Assembly: GCA_032164295.1 (NCBI GenBank)
Contig: JAJHTX010000010.1
Coordinates: 744,001-808,000 of the forward strand
Source of the DNA: Inonotus obliquus
Taxonomy: Eukaryota > Basidiomycota > Agaricomycetes > Hymenochaetales > Hymenochaetaceae
Length of the DNA stretch: 64,000 bases
Direction: 5' to 3'
Notes under the pieces: generated by a model
Seen by the model: only the letters and a program-made list of their open reading frames with translations
The model's database searches: none
Told to the model about the DNA's origin: nothing
Position numbers and translations under genes: made by a program
Shown: positions 24,465 to 34,370 of the stretch, piece by piece
How the letters are laid out: each line of letters begins with the position of its first letter
Position numbering within the stretch: position 1 is the stretch's first letter

Positions 24465-25515
24465 TCACACTACAGCTCCGTTCTGACTCTCATAGCCTCC
24501 GTTGTACAGAAGGCCTGCGTTGTCTCCCATATAAGAGCCAGACGGGAACATCTGTGACTGATAACCCGGATCTACATAACCATCATTGGGATCCGGGAAT
24601 GATAACGGCTCAAATCCCACGTCTCCATGCATCGAAGCAACTGCCGGCGAATAGTCAAATCCCATGTCCCCGCTTGCGAATGGAGGCTGAACATCATAAT
24701 GCCCGGATACGCTGAACGGCTGGGGATAGCTTTCGTGCTGAATGGAGATTACTTAGTTAGATCCATGCTGCGCGATCACAGCACATTCATTACTTGTTGT
24801 ATTGTAGGGTTCGTGTCCATCATGGGCTGTCCCTGGAAAACGGAAGAGTCTTGCTGAGGGGCTGGGTGATCTTGACGAACATCCAAGAACGCGTCGAGTT
24901 CTTCGAAAAATGCAACTTCTTCAGGTGACAAACACGTCACCATATTGGGGTCCGGGTTCACGGAAGTGGTAGAGGTTAGCGAGTTCTGAGGCAAAAGAGT
25001 AAGATTTACGATTGAAATCAAGCCTAAATCAACGTACTCCTGCAATATCTGAGCCGGTCAGAGGGAGGCCAGATGGATCCGCCCTCGTTTCGGAACGAGC
25101 CAGGTTGATGCGATCGTTTGGTCTCCGACGCTGTCAGATAGGAATGATGCACGAGTGTGTCAGTTGTCGGTACTAGTCGGTAGAAAGCCTCGCTTCCAGT
25201 GCTAACCTGCCGGAATTCGTTGCTTCCACGAATGCACTCTCCGGGAAGTCCTTTAGAAGCCCGGTCAACGCAGAAATTACATGGTGTTTCGCCGCTGCAC
25301 TGTCGACCAGGCACAAGTCCCTCTTAGTTTCCGATTTTTTCACGAAGAAACAAGTGGGTGCTTACCTTCTTTCTCATATGCTTACATATTGTACAAGGGT
25401 TGGAAACCCTGTGTCTTGCAGCTTTCGATCGAGTACTCGGACTCGGACTACTGTCGCTTTGACTAGGGGCACCATGTATGGACCGTTCATACATAGTTGA
25501 CGAAGAAAGCAACAT
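24465..25515 (-). CDS. Small Zn2Cys6-type protein, paralogue C
   Basis: Exon 1 (from 25515, or from the in-frame ATG at 25494) has a Ser/Pro-rich leader and then SKAARHRVSNPCTICKHMRKK. After an intron, CSGETPCNFCVDRASKGLPGEC completes the cluster, with a longer last spacing (CX2CX6CX5CX2CX11C) than paralogues A and B. Later exons encode Pro/Ser-rich and acidic sequence: PEEVAFFEELDAFLDVRQ near 24900, and a final exon rich in Tyr, Gly, Asp and Pro ending SQNGAVV at 24465. There is no other domain. The splice within the zinc cluster matches paralogues A and B. Probable nuclear DNA-binding protein by family; targets unknown. Confidence 0.6.
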
Positions 25516-26990
25516 CGAGTTGTAATGACCAGAGAATTTTTGGCCGGAACGTCGTCATGTTTTATAAAGATTGGGGACGAGGCGACCGACTATTGCAGAC
25601 TCGGCTGAGTCTGCCGTACGATGAACTTGGAAATGGTTCACTCTGACGAGCGGAAGTATTGGGGAGATACACCCATCTAAAGCCTCATGAGAACCATGAT
25701 CCGAATCTGAAGCCTACTTCCTTTGAGGGTGGTTGGACGCGTTGACAACCATAGTAGGATTCTTCGTTTGAGTCAGAGACCAGGCGAAGTATGTTTTTGT
25801 ATGTCTCCTAAACGGCTGGCGAGTCACGCCTGAGAGAGGCGAATCGATCTATTGATGCGCATACCAAAACATATATCGCCTCCTGGTTGCCAAAGAACCA
25901 GAGACATGATCATCTTCCGACCGACCGATAGCTCGCGATACGTGTTACCGAGATAACCAGAACTGGATGGTTGAACGTCATGAGCGAAGGCGATACGAAA
26001 AAGGTCCATCTTGATGTTACGGCAGTGGAAATTTTAGTGACGCCGTCCGCTCGAAGGCACTCATTCACCAAATCGCTTCGAGAGTTACATGCGTTTCAGC
26101 CGAGTCCACCGCCACAATCTTCAAGTACCAGACCGAAAACGCATTAACAGAAGGATAGGTCAATCTACCGGATACAGCATGGATGAACTTCCAGTCAGCA
26201 AAATCCTGGGCAGGTGCAATTTTTCTGATCGGCGACAAAGTACTCATCCTTGGCTCGAAGCATCATTTCGCTACCAAGTTCACACAAGGTTATGGTGGTA
26301 GGATTGGATTGTCGATACAAGGAACAGCTATTGCAACCGCTCTTTGGAACGATGCTGATTCCTGAAACGTTAAATGAGATCGTGCGCACCAGAAACTTCC
26401 CTTTATTCGCAGACCAACTGATTCATCTCTGCCCCGCATTGAGAACAAGAGCGCTACAAATGTTCTATGGACACCAAGCGGAGGCTTTGACGATAATCAG
26501 CATCAATCAGACTAACTGTTTGTACTGACAGAGCACGAATAACTTACGGCATCTTCGTAAAGGCGACGACTGGAGAAAGTGACGTAAGTAGCTCCAGTCG
26601 TATAATCTGATGCTATACAGTCTGCAGGCAGGTCCCAAGCAACACAGGTCGAACGGCTGCAAGTTCAACGGAGTCGAGCGCAGAAATCAACCAGGATTTG
26701 TTACGAAGATTTTGTGTACCGCCGATGATGGACCTATGGATGCACAACAGGTAACTGATTAGCCGCTTTTATAAGGAGAGTCCTCGCGCATTGTCCTAAA
26801 TGTCTTCTGCCCACCACCGTTAGGATCCTCCAATTGATCATGAAACTAATATGCCCAGCGCACGATAGAGAAGATTGTGGTCATGGTCGAAAGCGGTTAA
26901 TCTGTGCATCAGAAATTCTCGGCAATTTTGTTGGTTCGCTCCGCTCCCACGGCGGGCAAAATAGAATATCAGAGGGTGCGGTATTTAAAA
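25516..26990. other. Intergenic with a possible gene relic at 26.07-26.36 kb
   Basis: The plus strand has TATIFKYQTENALTEG (around 26106-26154) and, after a frame change, WMNFQSAKSWAGAIFLIGD...TKFTQGYGG...QGTAIATALWNDADS (about 26175-26364). The composition and GYGG / WND pattern look like real beta-rich protein, but stops and frame changes separate the pieces and no family was recognised. Confidence 0.3.
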
Positions 26991-26995
26991 CCAGT

Positions 26996-27165
26996 GATTA
27001 CGATCCCGGCGAAGCCGGGATCTCTAAATCCGAGACTGGTGTTTACGTCCCCGGCTTCGCCGGGAACTCTAAATCCAAGACTGCATGTTTACGTCCCCAG
27101 CTTCGCTGGGAACTCTAAATCCAAGTCTTTGTGATTACATTTCTAGCTGTACTGGGAATTATATA
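26996..27165 (-). repeat. Tandem 45-46 bp hairpin repeats at the Helitron 3' end
   Basis: Units start at 26996, 27041, 27087 and (decayed) 27133. Each has a GTTTACG/GATTACG head, a GC-rich stem (for example CCCGGCTTCGCCGGG) and a CTCTAAATCC tail. Helitron 3' ends normally have one hairpin; here there are three good copies and a fourth worn one. Confidence 0.8.
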
Positions 27166-27242
27166 TGTTAGACTTAAACTCTCAACTTTACAGCAGTTTT
27201 GTATAATTATTTTTATTAAGAAAAAAACATCAATACTGAAAT

Positions 27243-27616
27243 TTACACTAAGGCTTCCATATATACAATATTGTTAGTAACATTTTGTTGTCCATCTGAG
27301 CGCAGCTCCTCTGGAAACAAAATCTTAACTTTAGATACTGAAGTGCATCTAGATAATGCAACATAAAGCTGTCCATGAGAAAAGCATGGATTTCTAAGAT
27401 CAATTCCAACATTTTGTACAGACTGTCCTTATGCTTTATTGATAGTCATTGCAAAAGCTAAACGTACTGAAAATTGGAAACGTTCCATCTGGAATCCCAG
27501 ATGCTTTTCTGAAGGATGAAATTTAATTCTTGGAATGATATGAATTTTACCTCTTTTTTCTCCAGTAATAAGGCACACTTTAAGCTGAGTGTGTGTTGAG
27601 TCTAGAAGAATGCATT
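27243..27616 (-). pseudogene. Helitron PIF1-like helicase, C-terminal fragment
   Basis: Minus-strand frame with the conserved end of Helitron helicases: RFQFSVRLAFAMTINKA, then an in-frame TAA at 27429-27431 where a Gln codon is expected before GQS. It continues [24 protein letters not shown]...[10 protein letters not shown] and stops at 27243. The next upstream codons (LRNLNIEDGLCNGTQC) lie 6.2 kb away at 33834-33882 because the LTR retrotransposon landed between them. The TAA is consistent with a C-to-T change in CAA. Enzymes of this kind unwind DNA during rolling-circle transposition; this copy is broken three ways: nonsense codon, insertion and missing N-terminus. Confidence 0.8.
27612..27616. 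other. Target site duplication (left) of the Ty3 element
   Basis: gcatt precedes the 5' LTR and is repeated at 33834-33838 directly after the 3' LTR. Confidence 0.9.
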
Positions 27617-28058
27617 TGTTAGGACTTGAACTTTCCCTTTTCTTTCGCTTACTTAATTCTTCATTGGTCATATTCCTTTTTCCGTTCATGCTTACTCATT
27701 CTTATTATTCATCTTGCTTAGTCGCTCTTTACCGGAACGTTCCGTAATATTCTATTCCCACCCTTACTAATATTCTTCTTAGAGTAAATACCTTCCCACG
27801 TCTGGTGTGTATATAAGTAGATAGTCTGACTTACTTGTACCCCGTCTCACTATTCTTCTTACCACCACCATCCCTTAGGTATTTACTCATTGTTTGTACT
27901 AACTTAAATATATCTTCTTACCACCACCATCCCTTAGCCTGCGTGATCGTCTCCGTCGCTGTACAAGTCTTCGACGTTTGAGGCAGCGTACCCTAAGCTC
28001 TGGTGTGAGAGACCCCGACTCCGTTCGAGTACCCCCGAACCCGTCGTTTCGCACAACA
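27617..28058 (+). repeat. 5' LTR of the chromovirus
   Basis: Begins tgttaggacttgaac and ends cgcacaaca. A TATA-like tgtatataagtag lies near 27810. It also holds a pair of short direct repeats (attcttcttaccaccaccat and a second copy). Confidence 0.95.
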
Positions 28059-28474
28059 TAATAGTGAGACCTACGTACCAGGACCGTTCAGCGACCTCTG
28101 AGTTTCCCAGTCCTTGCTGTTCCCTCCTGTGGTCTCCCGTTGACGTTGAGTAACTCCCAACGAACACGAGTTTTCACCAACCCGGTTTTTACCGAGACAA
28201 CAACAACCGGCCCGGAGACTGTTAAAGTTTCCGTGTATTCCCGATCAGTCACAACCCTTTACCCAAAGTCACCGTGGCGCTTATCGTTACCATCTGGTGC
28301 CGAGGGAACGTCATCTACACCAAGGAGTTCCCACACGTTCATAGTGCCCCGGGGTTCTCTATTGTTTTCCCTGCCTGGATCTTCCGCGTTGTCATAAGGC
28401 TTACGGACGGATTGCCGAACAACCTGCGTCAGCGCCTAGATCCCTTACCTGTACCCCCTCCTCGTCGTTAAACG
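28059..28474 (+). other. Leader between the 5' LTR and gag
   Basis: Untranslated leader of the retrotransposon. No tRNA-complementary primer site was identified with confidence. Confidence 0.6.
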
Positions 28475-29788
28475 TTGTCGAGAACTCATCGCCGACGTGC
28501 TTTAATACTAGACGCCGTGGAGAGAGACGTAGACGAGTTATTTGTTCAGACTCAGCCTACGTCGCCTCCGTCCCCTACTCCAACGTCAAGGAGCGACTCA
28601 GACGTATCATCTCTAGAGACTCCTGTATTACGAATGTCCGGAGGACAAGGACAACAACCAATACCACCTCCAGTTCCTCCCCGAGCACCAAGTCCACTGA
28701 TGGCGCAAGGGTTCAATCAGACTCAGATGCAGCAGTTCGCGCAGATGTTTGCGGCTGCTCTAGGACAAGTACAACAACCGCCAGCACCGCCTGCCCCATC
28801 CCCCAAGACTCGTGCGAAGGAACCAAGCGAGTTCAATGGCAGCGACTACAAGGACTTCAAGCGCGAATATACCCTGTGCTTTGAGTCGGACCCCAGGTCG
28901 TTCCCAACAGGCAAGAGCAAGATACTCTTTGTCTTGTCTTACATGAAAGGCGGAGCTGCTGGAACGTGGGCGCAGAACTACGTAGATGCGAACCAAGCGG
29001 CAGGTATCCCGGACACCTGGGCAGCCTTTCAAACGGCTCTAGACAAGTCGTTTGACGATCCAAACAAGAAAGAGAAGGCGATGGCGGAACTTCGACGCCT
29101 AACTCAAGGGAAGAAGACCGCAGACGAGTTCTTCGTCGAGTTCGACATCAGACGTCAGGCAGCTGGTCTTACAGATGCACTGCACAACGACATCCTCATC
29201 GACCGATTGAAGTGGGCGTTGAACCTCGAGGTCGTCAAGGGAGTCATGCGCTCAGCCACCGTCCCTACCACCTATGATGGCTGGAAGGCGAAGGCTATTG
29301 ACGTGGACAGAATCGAACAACAGCTTCGTCAAGTAACGGCGACAAGGTCAGGCCCTCCACGCACAAACTGGCCAACCCAGACACAGACCAAGAACCCGCC
29401 TCAAGTCCAGCAAGCTCTGCAACCTCAGCAGCATCGGCCACAGGTACCTCCCCCTCAGCGCGATCATCAAGGAGTAGGGGCAGGAGTCCATCCAGGAGCC
29501 GGAATCCCAATGGACATCGACAGGGCCAGAAGAAGTTACAAATGCTGGACCTGTGGATCGCCGTCGCATCTCATGGCTAGTTGTCCAAGTAAGGGGCAGA
29601 TAGTACGAGAGGTGATTAGGGCATGGGACCCGGAGACCCGCAGGGCCTTTGCAGACGCACTAGGAGAGCTGAAGGAACGTGACTTCCAAGCGGTCGACGG
29701 AGGACCCGAGGAGCTGCGAGCTACACAAGTAGAGGGGTTGATGGATGAAGAAAGGGGAGAGGAGGATTTTGTCAAGGACCAGGAGTAG
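28475..29788 (+). CDS. gag: Gag-like polyprotein of the chromovirus
   Basis: A 437-residue ORF. The N-terminus is Pro/Ser-rich and disordered. The middle carries the retrotransposon gag core (EFNGSDYKDFKREYTLCF...AAGTWAQNYVD...LRRLTQGKKTADEFFVEFD), which forms the capsid-like shell. Near the C-terminus is one CCHC zinc knuckle, CWTCGSPSHLMASC, the nucleic-acid binding motif. The TAG at 29786-29788 ends it. The pol frame is open from 29749 in the -1 frame, so the two overlap by 40 bases. A run of four T at 29767-29770 is a possible slip point for -1 frameshifting; that is inference. No disruption was seen. Confidence 0.92.
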   Translation: MSRTHRRRALILDAVERDVDELFVQTQPTSPPSPTPTSRSDSDVSSLETPVLRMSGGQGQQPIPPPVPPRAPSPLMAQGFNQTQMQQFAQMFAAALGQVQQPPAPPAPSPKTRAKEPSEFNGSDYKDFKREYTLCFESDPRSFPTGKSKILFVLSYMKGGAAGTWAQNYVDANQAAGIPDTWAAFQTALDKSFDDPNKKEKAMAELRRLTQGKKTADEFFVEFDIRRQAAGLTDALHNDILIDRLKWALNLEVVKGVMRSATVPTTYDGWKAKAIDVDRIEQQLRQVTATRSGPPRTNWPTQTQTKNPPQVQQALQPQQHRPQVPPPQRDHQGVGAGVHPGAGIPMDIDRARRSYKCWTCGSPSHLMASCPSKGQIVREVIRAWDPETRRAFADALGELKERDFQAVDGGPEELRATQVEGLMDEERGEEDFVKDQE

Positions 29789-32700
29789 TCGTCGGGACAA
29801 CTGGTCGACTTTCACAAGATTTCGTTTTGTCGCGCGTATTCCATGACTCATCGTCTGTATACTACCTTAGAGATTTGAAACACGATGACGCTGCACCTTA
29901 TTACGAAATCTTGACCGACGTGATACCAACAGGAGAAGAGGAGGGGCTTACAGAGGATGATGTTGAGGCCTTTGAAGAAGCTTACTTCCGAGCACACCCA
30001 CGGTTTATACGAGGATCCAATGGGCGCCAGTTGGAGATACAAGTGATCCTCTGTACTGTCGACCTACCGAGATATACAGGAGACTTCTTGGAAAAGGCCC
30101 GAGCCCTGGTTGACTCTGGATGTACAGGATCGTGTATTGATGTGGACTTCGTACTCAAGCACGATATACCCCGAACTCGCTACATACGACCTATGATGGT
30201 GTTTAATGCTGATGGAACTCTCAATGAAGGAGGAATGATGACGCATTATGTCGAGTTGGAGATGGTTTTTGGACAATACATTGAATCCATCCGTTTAGCT
30301 GTCACCCGTCTGGCTCACTGCGATGTCTTCCTGGGACATGACTGGCTCACGAAGCATAACCCGGAGATAGACTGGACTACAGGGAAGATCGAGTTCACGC
30401 GATGTCCTACAGGTTGCCGACAAGATCCAAATCCTGAAGCAACGACAATAGTGCATAATCGTGCTATCAAGTCGAATCGAGACTGGCCGATATACCTCAA
30501 CGATTTTGAAGACGTGTTTAGTGAAGAAAGCTTCGAGAACCTTCCTGAACATCGCGTCTGGGATCATGCAATCGATCTGAAACCGGACTTCAAACCTAAC
30601 GACTGCAAGGTCTATCCCCTCAACCCAAAGGAGCAGGAAGTATTGAAAGGCTTTATCGAGGAGAACTTGGCATCAGGACGAATCCGAGAGTCAAAGTCAC
30701 CCATGGCGTCGCCTTTCTTTTTCATCAAGAAGGAAGACAGCTCACTTCGAGCAATCCAAGACTACCGGAAGCTCAACGAGAGAACAGTTAAGAACAAATA
30801 CCCTCTCCCGCTCATTCAGGAACTGGTAGACAAGGTCAAGGATGCAAAGATCTTCACCAAGCTAGACGTACGTTGGGGATACTACAACATACGTATTAGA
30901 GAAGGGGATGAGTGGAAAGCGGCTTTCAGGACAAACCTGGGGTTATTCGAACCAACGGTCATGTTCTTCGGTTTAACTAACGCCCCAGCTACCTTCCAAG
31001 GATTCATGAACGACATCTTCAGGGATTTGATACATGAGGGCAAGATCATCGTTTACCTCGACGACATACTCATCTTCTCCTCCCATATCGACGAACATCG
31101 CCAGCTAGTACGAGAGGTATTCCAGAGACTTCGCGATAACCGCCTGTTCCTGAAGCCGCAGAAGTGTGAATTCGAGGTGGACCAAGTCAAATACCTAGGA
31201 CACGTCATAGGTCAAGGAGAGCTTAAGGTGGACCTGAAGAAGAGTGAGGCAGTTCGGGACTGGCCAGTGCCGAGAAATGTGACGGAATTGCAGAAGGTGC
31301 TGGGTTTTGGGAACTGGTTACGACATTTTGTCAAGGACTATAGTCAAATCGTTAAACCTCTGACGTCTCTGACCGGTAAAGCTGAATGGAGATGGGGAAG
31401 GGAACAACAAGAGGCATTTGAAGGATTAAAGGAGCGCTTATGTAGCCCGCCCGTATTAGCGATACCAAACCACGATCAGCCATATCGAGTAGAAGCCGAT
31501 TCGTCAAACTATGCGACAGGCGCAGTCCTACTACAGCAACAGGAGGATGGAAAATGGAAACCAGTAGCATATCGATCGTCTGCACTTAACGACGCTGAAA
31601 GGAACTACGAGATATACGACAAAGAGATGCTGGCAATCGTTGAAGCACTTCGTGACTGGCGACAATATCTCCTGGGTGCTAAACACCGCTTCGAGGTCTG
31701 GTCAGACCACCTGAACCTCATGTATTTCAAGGAAGCGCACAAGCTTAACTATCGTCAAGCACGCTGGAGAACTGAACTGGCGGAATTCGACTTTGTACTG
31801 GTACACAAGCCTGGGACGTCAATGGGAAAGGCTGATTTACTATCACAGCGGGCAGGGTTCGATGAGGGCAAAGAAGACAACAAGGACATCGTCTTTATCA
31901 AGGATGAGTGGCTAGTTCGAGCCCTTACTGGAGATCTGACGGCATTGCGAGAGAAGATCAGGGAAGCACAAGAAAGCTTGGAGAAGGAGAAGATACCGAA
32001 GGGGGCAATGGAGAAAGGTGGTCTTCTACAGAAGGATGGAAGGATCTTTGTGCCAGATGAAATGCGAGACAAGGTCTTTCAGGTCTGTCATGACTCGCCG
32101 TGGGCAGGGCATCCGGGTTCGTCAAAAACGGTGGAACTGGTCAGGCGTGATTTCTGGTGGCCAACAATGTTTGCAGACGTCAGGAATTACGTGCGAGGAT
32201 GTGACAAGTGCCAACGGACAAAGGCAGTCAGAACAGCGAAACGACGAGTCCTACATCCGAACGAGATACCTGAGGCGCCTTGGCAAGTGGTTACGGTGGA
32301 CCTGATAGGTGAACTACCCGAGTCGAGCGGACATAATGCAATCTGCGTTATAGTTGATCGGTTCAGTAAACAGATGCATGCAATCCCGACAACTACGAAG
32401 TTAACTTCAGAAGGGATGGCAAGAATCTATCGGGATCATGTCTTCAGACTTCATGGGTTACCGCGAAAGATCATCCATGATCGAGGAACGCAATTCGAGG
32501 CAAAAATGATGAAGGAACTGTACAAGTTACTACACATTCAGGGAAATCCCTCGACTGCGTATCACCCTCAAACGGATGGACAGACAGAGCGAGTCAATCA
32601 AGAACTGGAACAATACCTCCGCCTATACGTCAACCACAGGCAATCGGATTGGGTAGACTGGCTTCCTCTTGCAGAATTCGCGTACAACAATAGGGAACAC

Positions 32701-33348
32701 TCAGCGACCAAACTCTCCCCGTTCTTTGTCAACACAGGCATGCATCCAACCGGCTTCACAGACGTTGTGACATCATCTTCCAACTTCTCTGCAGAAGATT
32801 TCGCTAAACACATCAAAGAAGTACACGAGATAGCTCAAAAGAATCTCAAACAAGCGGCGGAAGACATGAAGAGGTTTCATGACAGACATGCAGGAGCATC
32901 AGTGGAATACAAGCGGGGCGATAAGGTTTTCTTAGACGGGCGCAATATCAAGACCACCAGACCGACAAGTAAACTTGAGGACAAGTGGTTTGGACCATAC
33001 GAGGTTATTGAAAAGGTGGGAGCGAGTGCCTACCGCCTCAAACTTCCCCGTTCATGGAAGAAGATACATCCGGTATTCAACGAGATGTTACTTAAACCAG
33101 CAGTCGAACCAGTTTTCGAGTCTCAGAGACACCCGCCGCCTAAACCTCCACTGATTGTCGATGATGAAGAAGAGTATGAAGTCGAAGAGATACTGGACTC
33201 GCGCATCCATCGGCGAAAGCTCCAATTCTTGGTTAAATGGCAAGGATACAAGGACCCGACGTGGCAGCCTGAGGAAGACCTGACGAACGCAGAGGAGGTA
33301 ATCGAGGAGTTTTACGAGAAACATCCCAAAGCACCACGAAAGCCGTAG
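29749..33348 (+). CDS. pol: Pol polyprotein of the chromovirus (protease, RT, RNase H, integrase, chromodomain)
   Basis: Open from 29749 with no ATG near its beginning, so it is probably made as a Gag-Pol fusion by -1 frameshifting. Counting from 29827, the protease LVDSGCTGSC lies near residue 93. Reverse transcriptase has YLDDILIFSS near residue 408, and RNase H begins around VEADSSNYATGAVLLQQ. Integrase has its HHCC finger (HPGSSKTVEL...CDKCQRTK) near 755-800 and the D,D,E core (VDLIGELP, IHDRGTQF, TDGQTERVNQELEQYL). A chromodomain closes the protein (YEVEEILDSRIHRRKLQFLV, then KWQGYKDPTWQPEEDL). Chromodomains of this type direct integration to marked chromatin. All catalytic residues are present. 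Confidence 0.95.
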   Translation, partial: RKGRGGFCQGPGVVVGTTGRLSQDFVLSRVFHDSSSVYYLRDLKHDDAAPYYEILTDVIPTGEEEGLTEDDVEAFEEAYFRAHPRFIRGSNGRQLEIQVILCTVDLPRYTGDFLEKARALVDSGCTGSCIDVDFVLKHDIPRTRYIRPMMVFNADGTLNEGGMMTHYVELEMVFGQYIESIRLAVTRLAHCDVFLGHDWLTKHNPEIDWTTGKIEFTRCPTGCRQDPNPEATTIVHNRAIKSNRDWPIYLNDFEDVFSEESFENLPEHRVWDHAIDLKPDFKPNDCKVYPLNPKEQEVLKGFIEENLASGRIRESKSPMASPFFFIKKEDSSLRAIQDYRKLNERTVKNKYPLPLIQELVDKVKDAKIFTKLDVRWGYYNIRIREGDEWKAAFRTNLGLFEPTVMFFGLTNAPATFQGFMNDIFRDLIHEGKIIVYLDDILIFSSHIDEHRQLVREVFQRLRDNRLFLKPQKCEFEVDQVKYLGHVIGQGELKVDLKKSEAVRDWPVPRNVTELQKVLGFGNWLRHFVKDYSQIVKPLTSLTGKAEWRWGREQQEAFEGLKERLCSPPVLAIPNHDQPYRVEADSSNYATGAVLLQQQEDGKWKPVAYRSSALNDAERNYEIYDKEMLAIVEALRDWRQYLLGAKHRFEVWSDHLNLMYFKEAHKLNYRQARWRTELAEFDFVLVHKPGTSMGKADLLSQRAGFDEGKEDNKDIVFIKDEWLVRALTGDLTALREKIREAQESLEKEKIPKGAMEKGGLLQKDGRIFVPDEMRDKVFQVCHDSPWAGHPGSSKTVELVRRDFWWPTMFADVRNYVRGCDKCQRTKAVRTAKRRVLHPNEIPEAPWQVVTVDLIGELPESSGHNAICVIVDRFSKQMHAIPTTTKLTSEGMARIYRDHVFRLHGLPRKIIHDRGTQFEAKMMKELYKLLHIQGNPSTAYHPQTDGQTERVNQELEQYLRLYVNHRQSDWVDWLPLAEFAYNNREHSATKLSPFFVNTGMHPTGFTDVVTSSSNFSAEDFAKHIKEVHEIAQKNLKQAAEDMKRFHDRHAGASVEYKRGDKVFLDGRNIKTTRPTSKLEDKWFGPYEVIEKVGASAYRLKLPRSWKKIHPVFNEMLLKPAVEPVFESQRHPPPKPPLIVDDEEEYEVEEILDSRIHRRKLQFLVKWQGYKDPTWQPEEDLTNAEEVIEEFYEKHPKAPRKP

Positions 33349-33391
33349 AATCAACCTTGATCGGGACGATCAAGCCTTAAAGGGGGGGTAA

Positions 33392-33833
33392 TGTTAGGAC
33401 TTGAACTTTCCCTTTTCTTTCGCTTACTTAATTCTTCATTGGTCATATTCCTTTTTCCGTTCATGCTTACTCATTCTTATTATTCATCTTGCTTAGTCGC
33501 TCTTTACCGGAACGTTCCGTAATATTCTATTCCCACCCTTACTAATATTCTTCTTAGAGTAAATACCTTCCCACGTCTGGTGTGTATATAAGTAGATAGT
33601 CTGACTTACTTGTACCCCGTCTCACTATTCTTCTTACCACCACCATCCCTTAGGTATTTACTCATTGTTTGTACTAACTTAAATATATCTTCTTACCACC
33701 ACCATCCCTTAGCCTGCGTGATCGTCTCCGTCGCTGTACAAGTCTTCGACGTTTGAGGCAGCGTACCCTAAGCTCTGGTGTGAGAGACCCCGACTCCGTT
33801 CGAGTACCCCCGAACCCGTCGTTTCGCATAACA
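33392..33833 (+). repeat. 3' LTR of the chromovirus
   Basis: 442 bp, the same length as the 5' LTR and almost identical to it. It is preceded by the polypurine tract and followed by the duplicated target gcatt (33834-33838). Confidence 0.95.
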
Positions 33834-33882
33834 GCATTGAGTTCCATTACAGAGACCATCTTCTATATTTAAATTTCTTAAG
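33834..33882 (-). pseudogene. Upstream piece of the split Helitron helicase
   Basis: On the minus strand this encodes LRNLNIEDGLCNGTQC, the motif just before the segment at 27616. It ends abruptly at the TGTTAG border of the palindromic element. Confidence 0.75.
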
Positions 33883-34370
33883 TGTTAGAAAACGCTCGCC
33901 CTAAGGGACTATACAGTAACCACAATAGGACGGTCTCAGTGTTACGGATTCGGCGATGCTTTTCTAAGAGTTTCCGGAGCCTACTTGGTTTTCACAAGCA
34001 GGGCAGATTCCCAAGTATAATAAGCGTTGCCTCGGACGTTTTCGTTTAACTGATCAAGTCGGGCCTCAACCTCGTTGACAGGCTAGTAGGACAAATACCC
34101 AGCTAAACACAGGTAGGTTGCCGTTCGCAAGCTTCTCTAGTCGGTGGACGACTAATCAATCGTTCCACGCCGTAGAGTAAGAGAGGTTAAGCAGATTAGG
34201 TGGTCTTCAGATTGGAAGCTAGATGCCTAAGAGGACTCGATGTACAAGACGATCGAAAGAAAGATGGGGAGCTACGGTCTAAGTCTACAACTATTTATAC
34301 CTTTTCCTTATGTTGTGGACGGACCACTTCCTACGCTCCGTAGTTCCTACTCTCGATCTGATTCGTTATT

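Larger units (their letters stand above)
27617..33833 (+). mobile_element. Complete Ty3/gypsy chromovirus LTR retrotransposon
   Basis: A 6.2-kb element with 442-bp LTRs in direct orientation, gag then pol on the plus strand, a polypurine tract (33379-33391, aaagggggggtaa) just before the 3' LTR, and a 5-bp target duplication gcatt. The only LTR difference noticed by eye is near the 3' end (cacaaca versus cataaca). Pol order is protease, reverse transcriptase, RNase H, integrase, chromodomain, which places it in Ty3 chromoviruses. Both ORFs are open, so it may be recently active. It sits inside a Helitron helicase. No standard TGG-type primer binding site was recognised after the 5' LTR. Confidence 0.95.
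26991..33882 (-). mobile_element. 3' part of a Helitron (minus strand), split by an LTR retrotransposon
   Basis: Read on the minus strand, the right part (33882-33834) encodes LRNLNIEDGLCNGTQC and the left part (27616-27243) continues ILLDSTHTQLKV...IPRIKFHPSEK, the C-terminal part of the PIF1-like helicase of Helitrons. Downstream lies a hairpin array (26996-27165). The sequence then reaches CTGG followed by T at 26991, which fits the CTRR 3' end and A/T insertion site of Helitrons. The RepHel N-terminal part and the 5' end are missing: the coding sequence breaks at 33882/33883, where the palindromic element begins. The element is therefore dead. Confidence 0.7.

Noticed and set aside
26996..27132. 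CRISPR-like array
   Set aside because: Units are contiguous 45-46 bp tandem hairpins without unique spacers, in a eukaryotic genome, next to Helitron helicase sequence.
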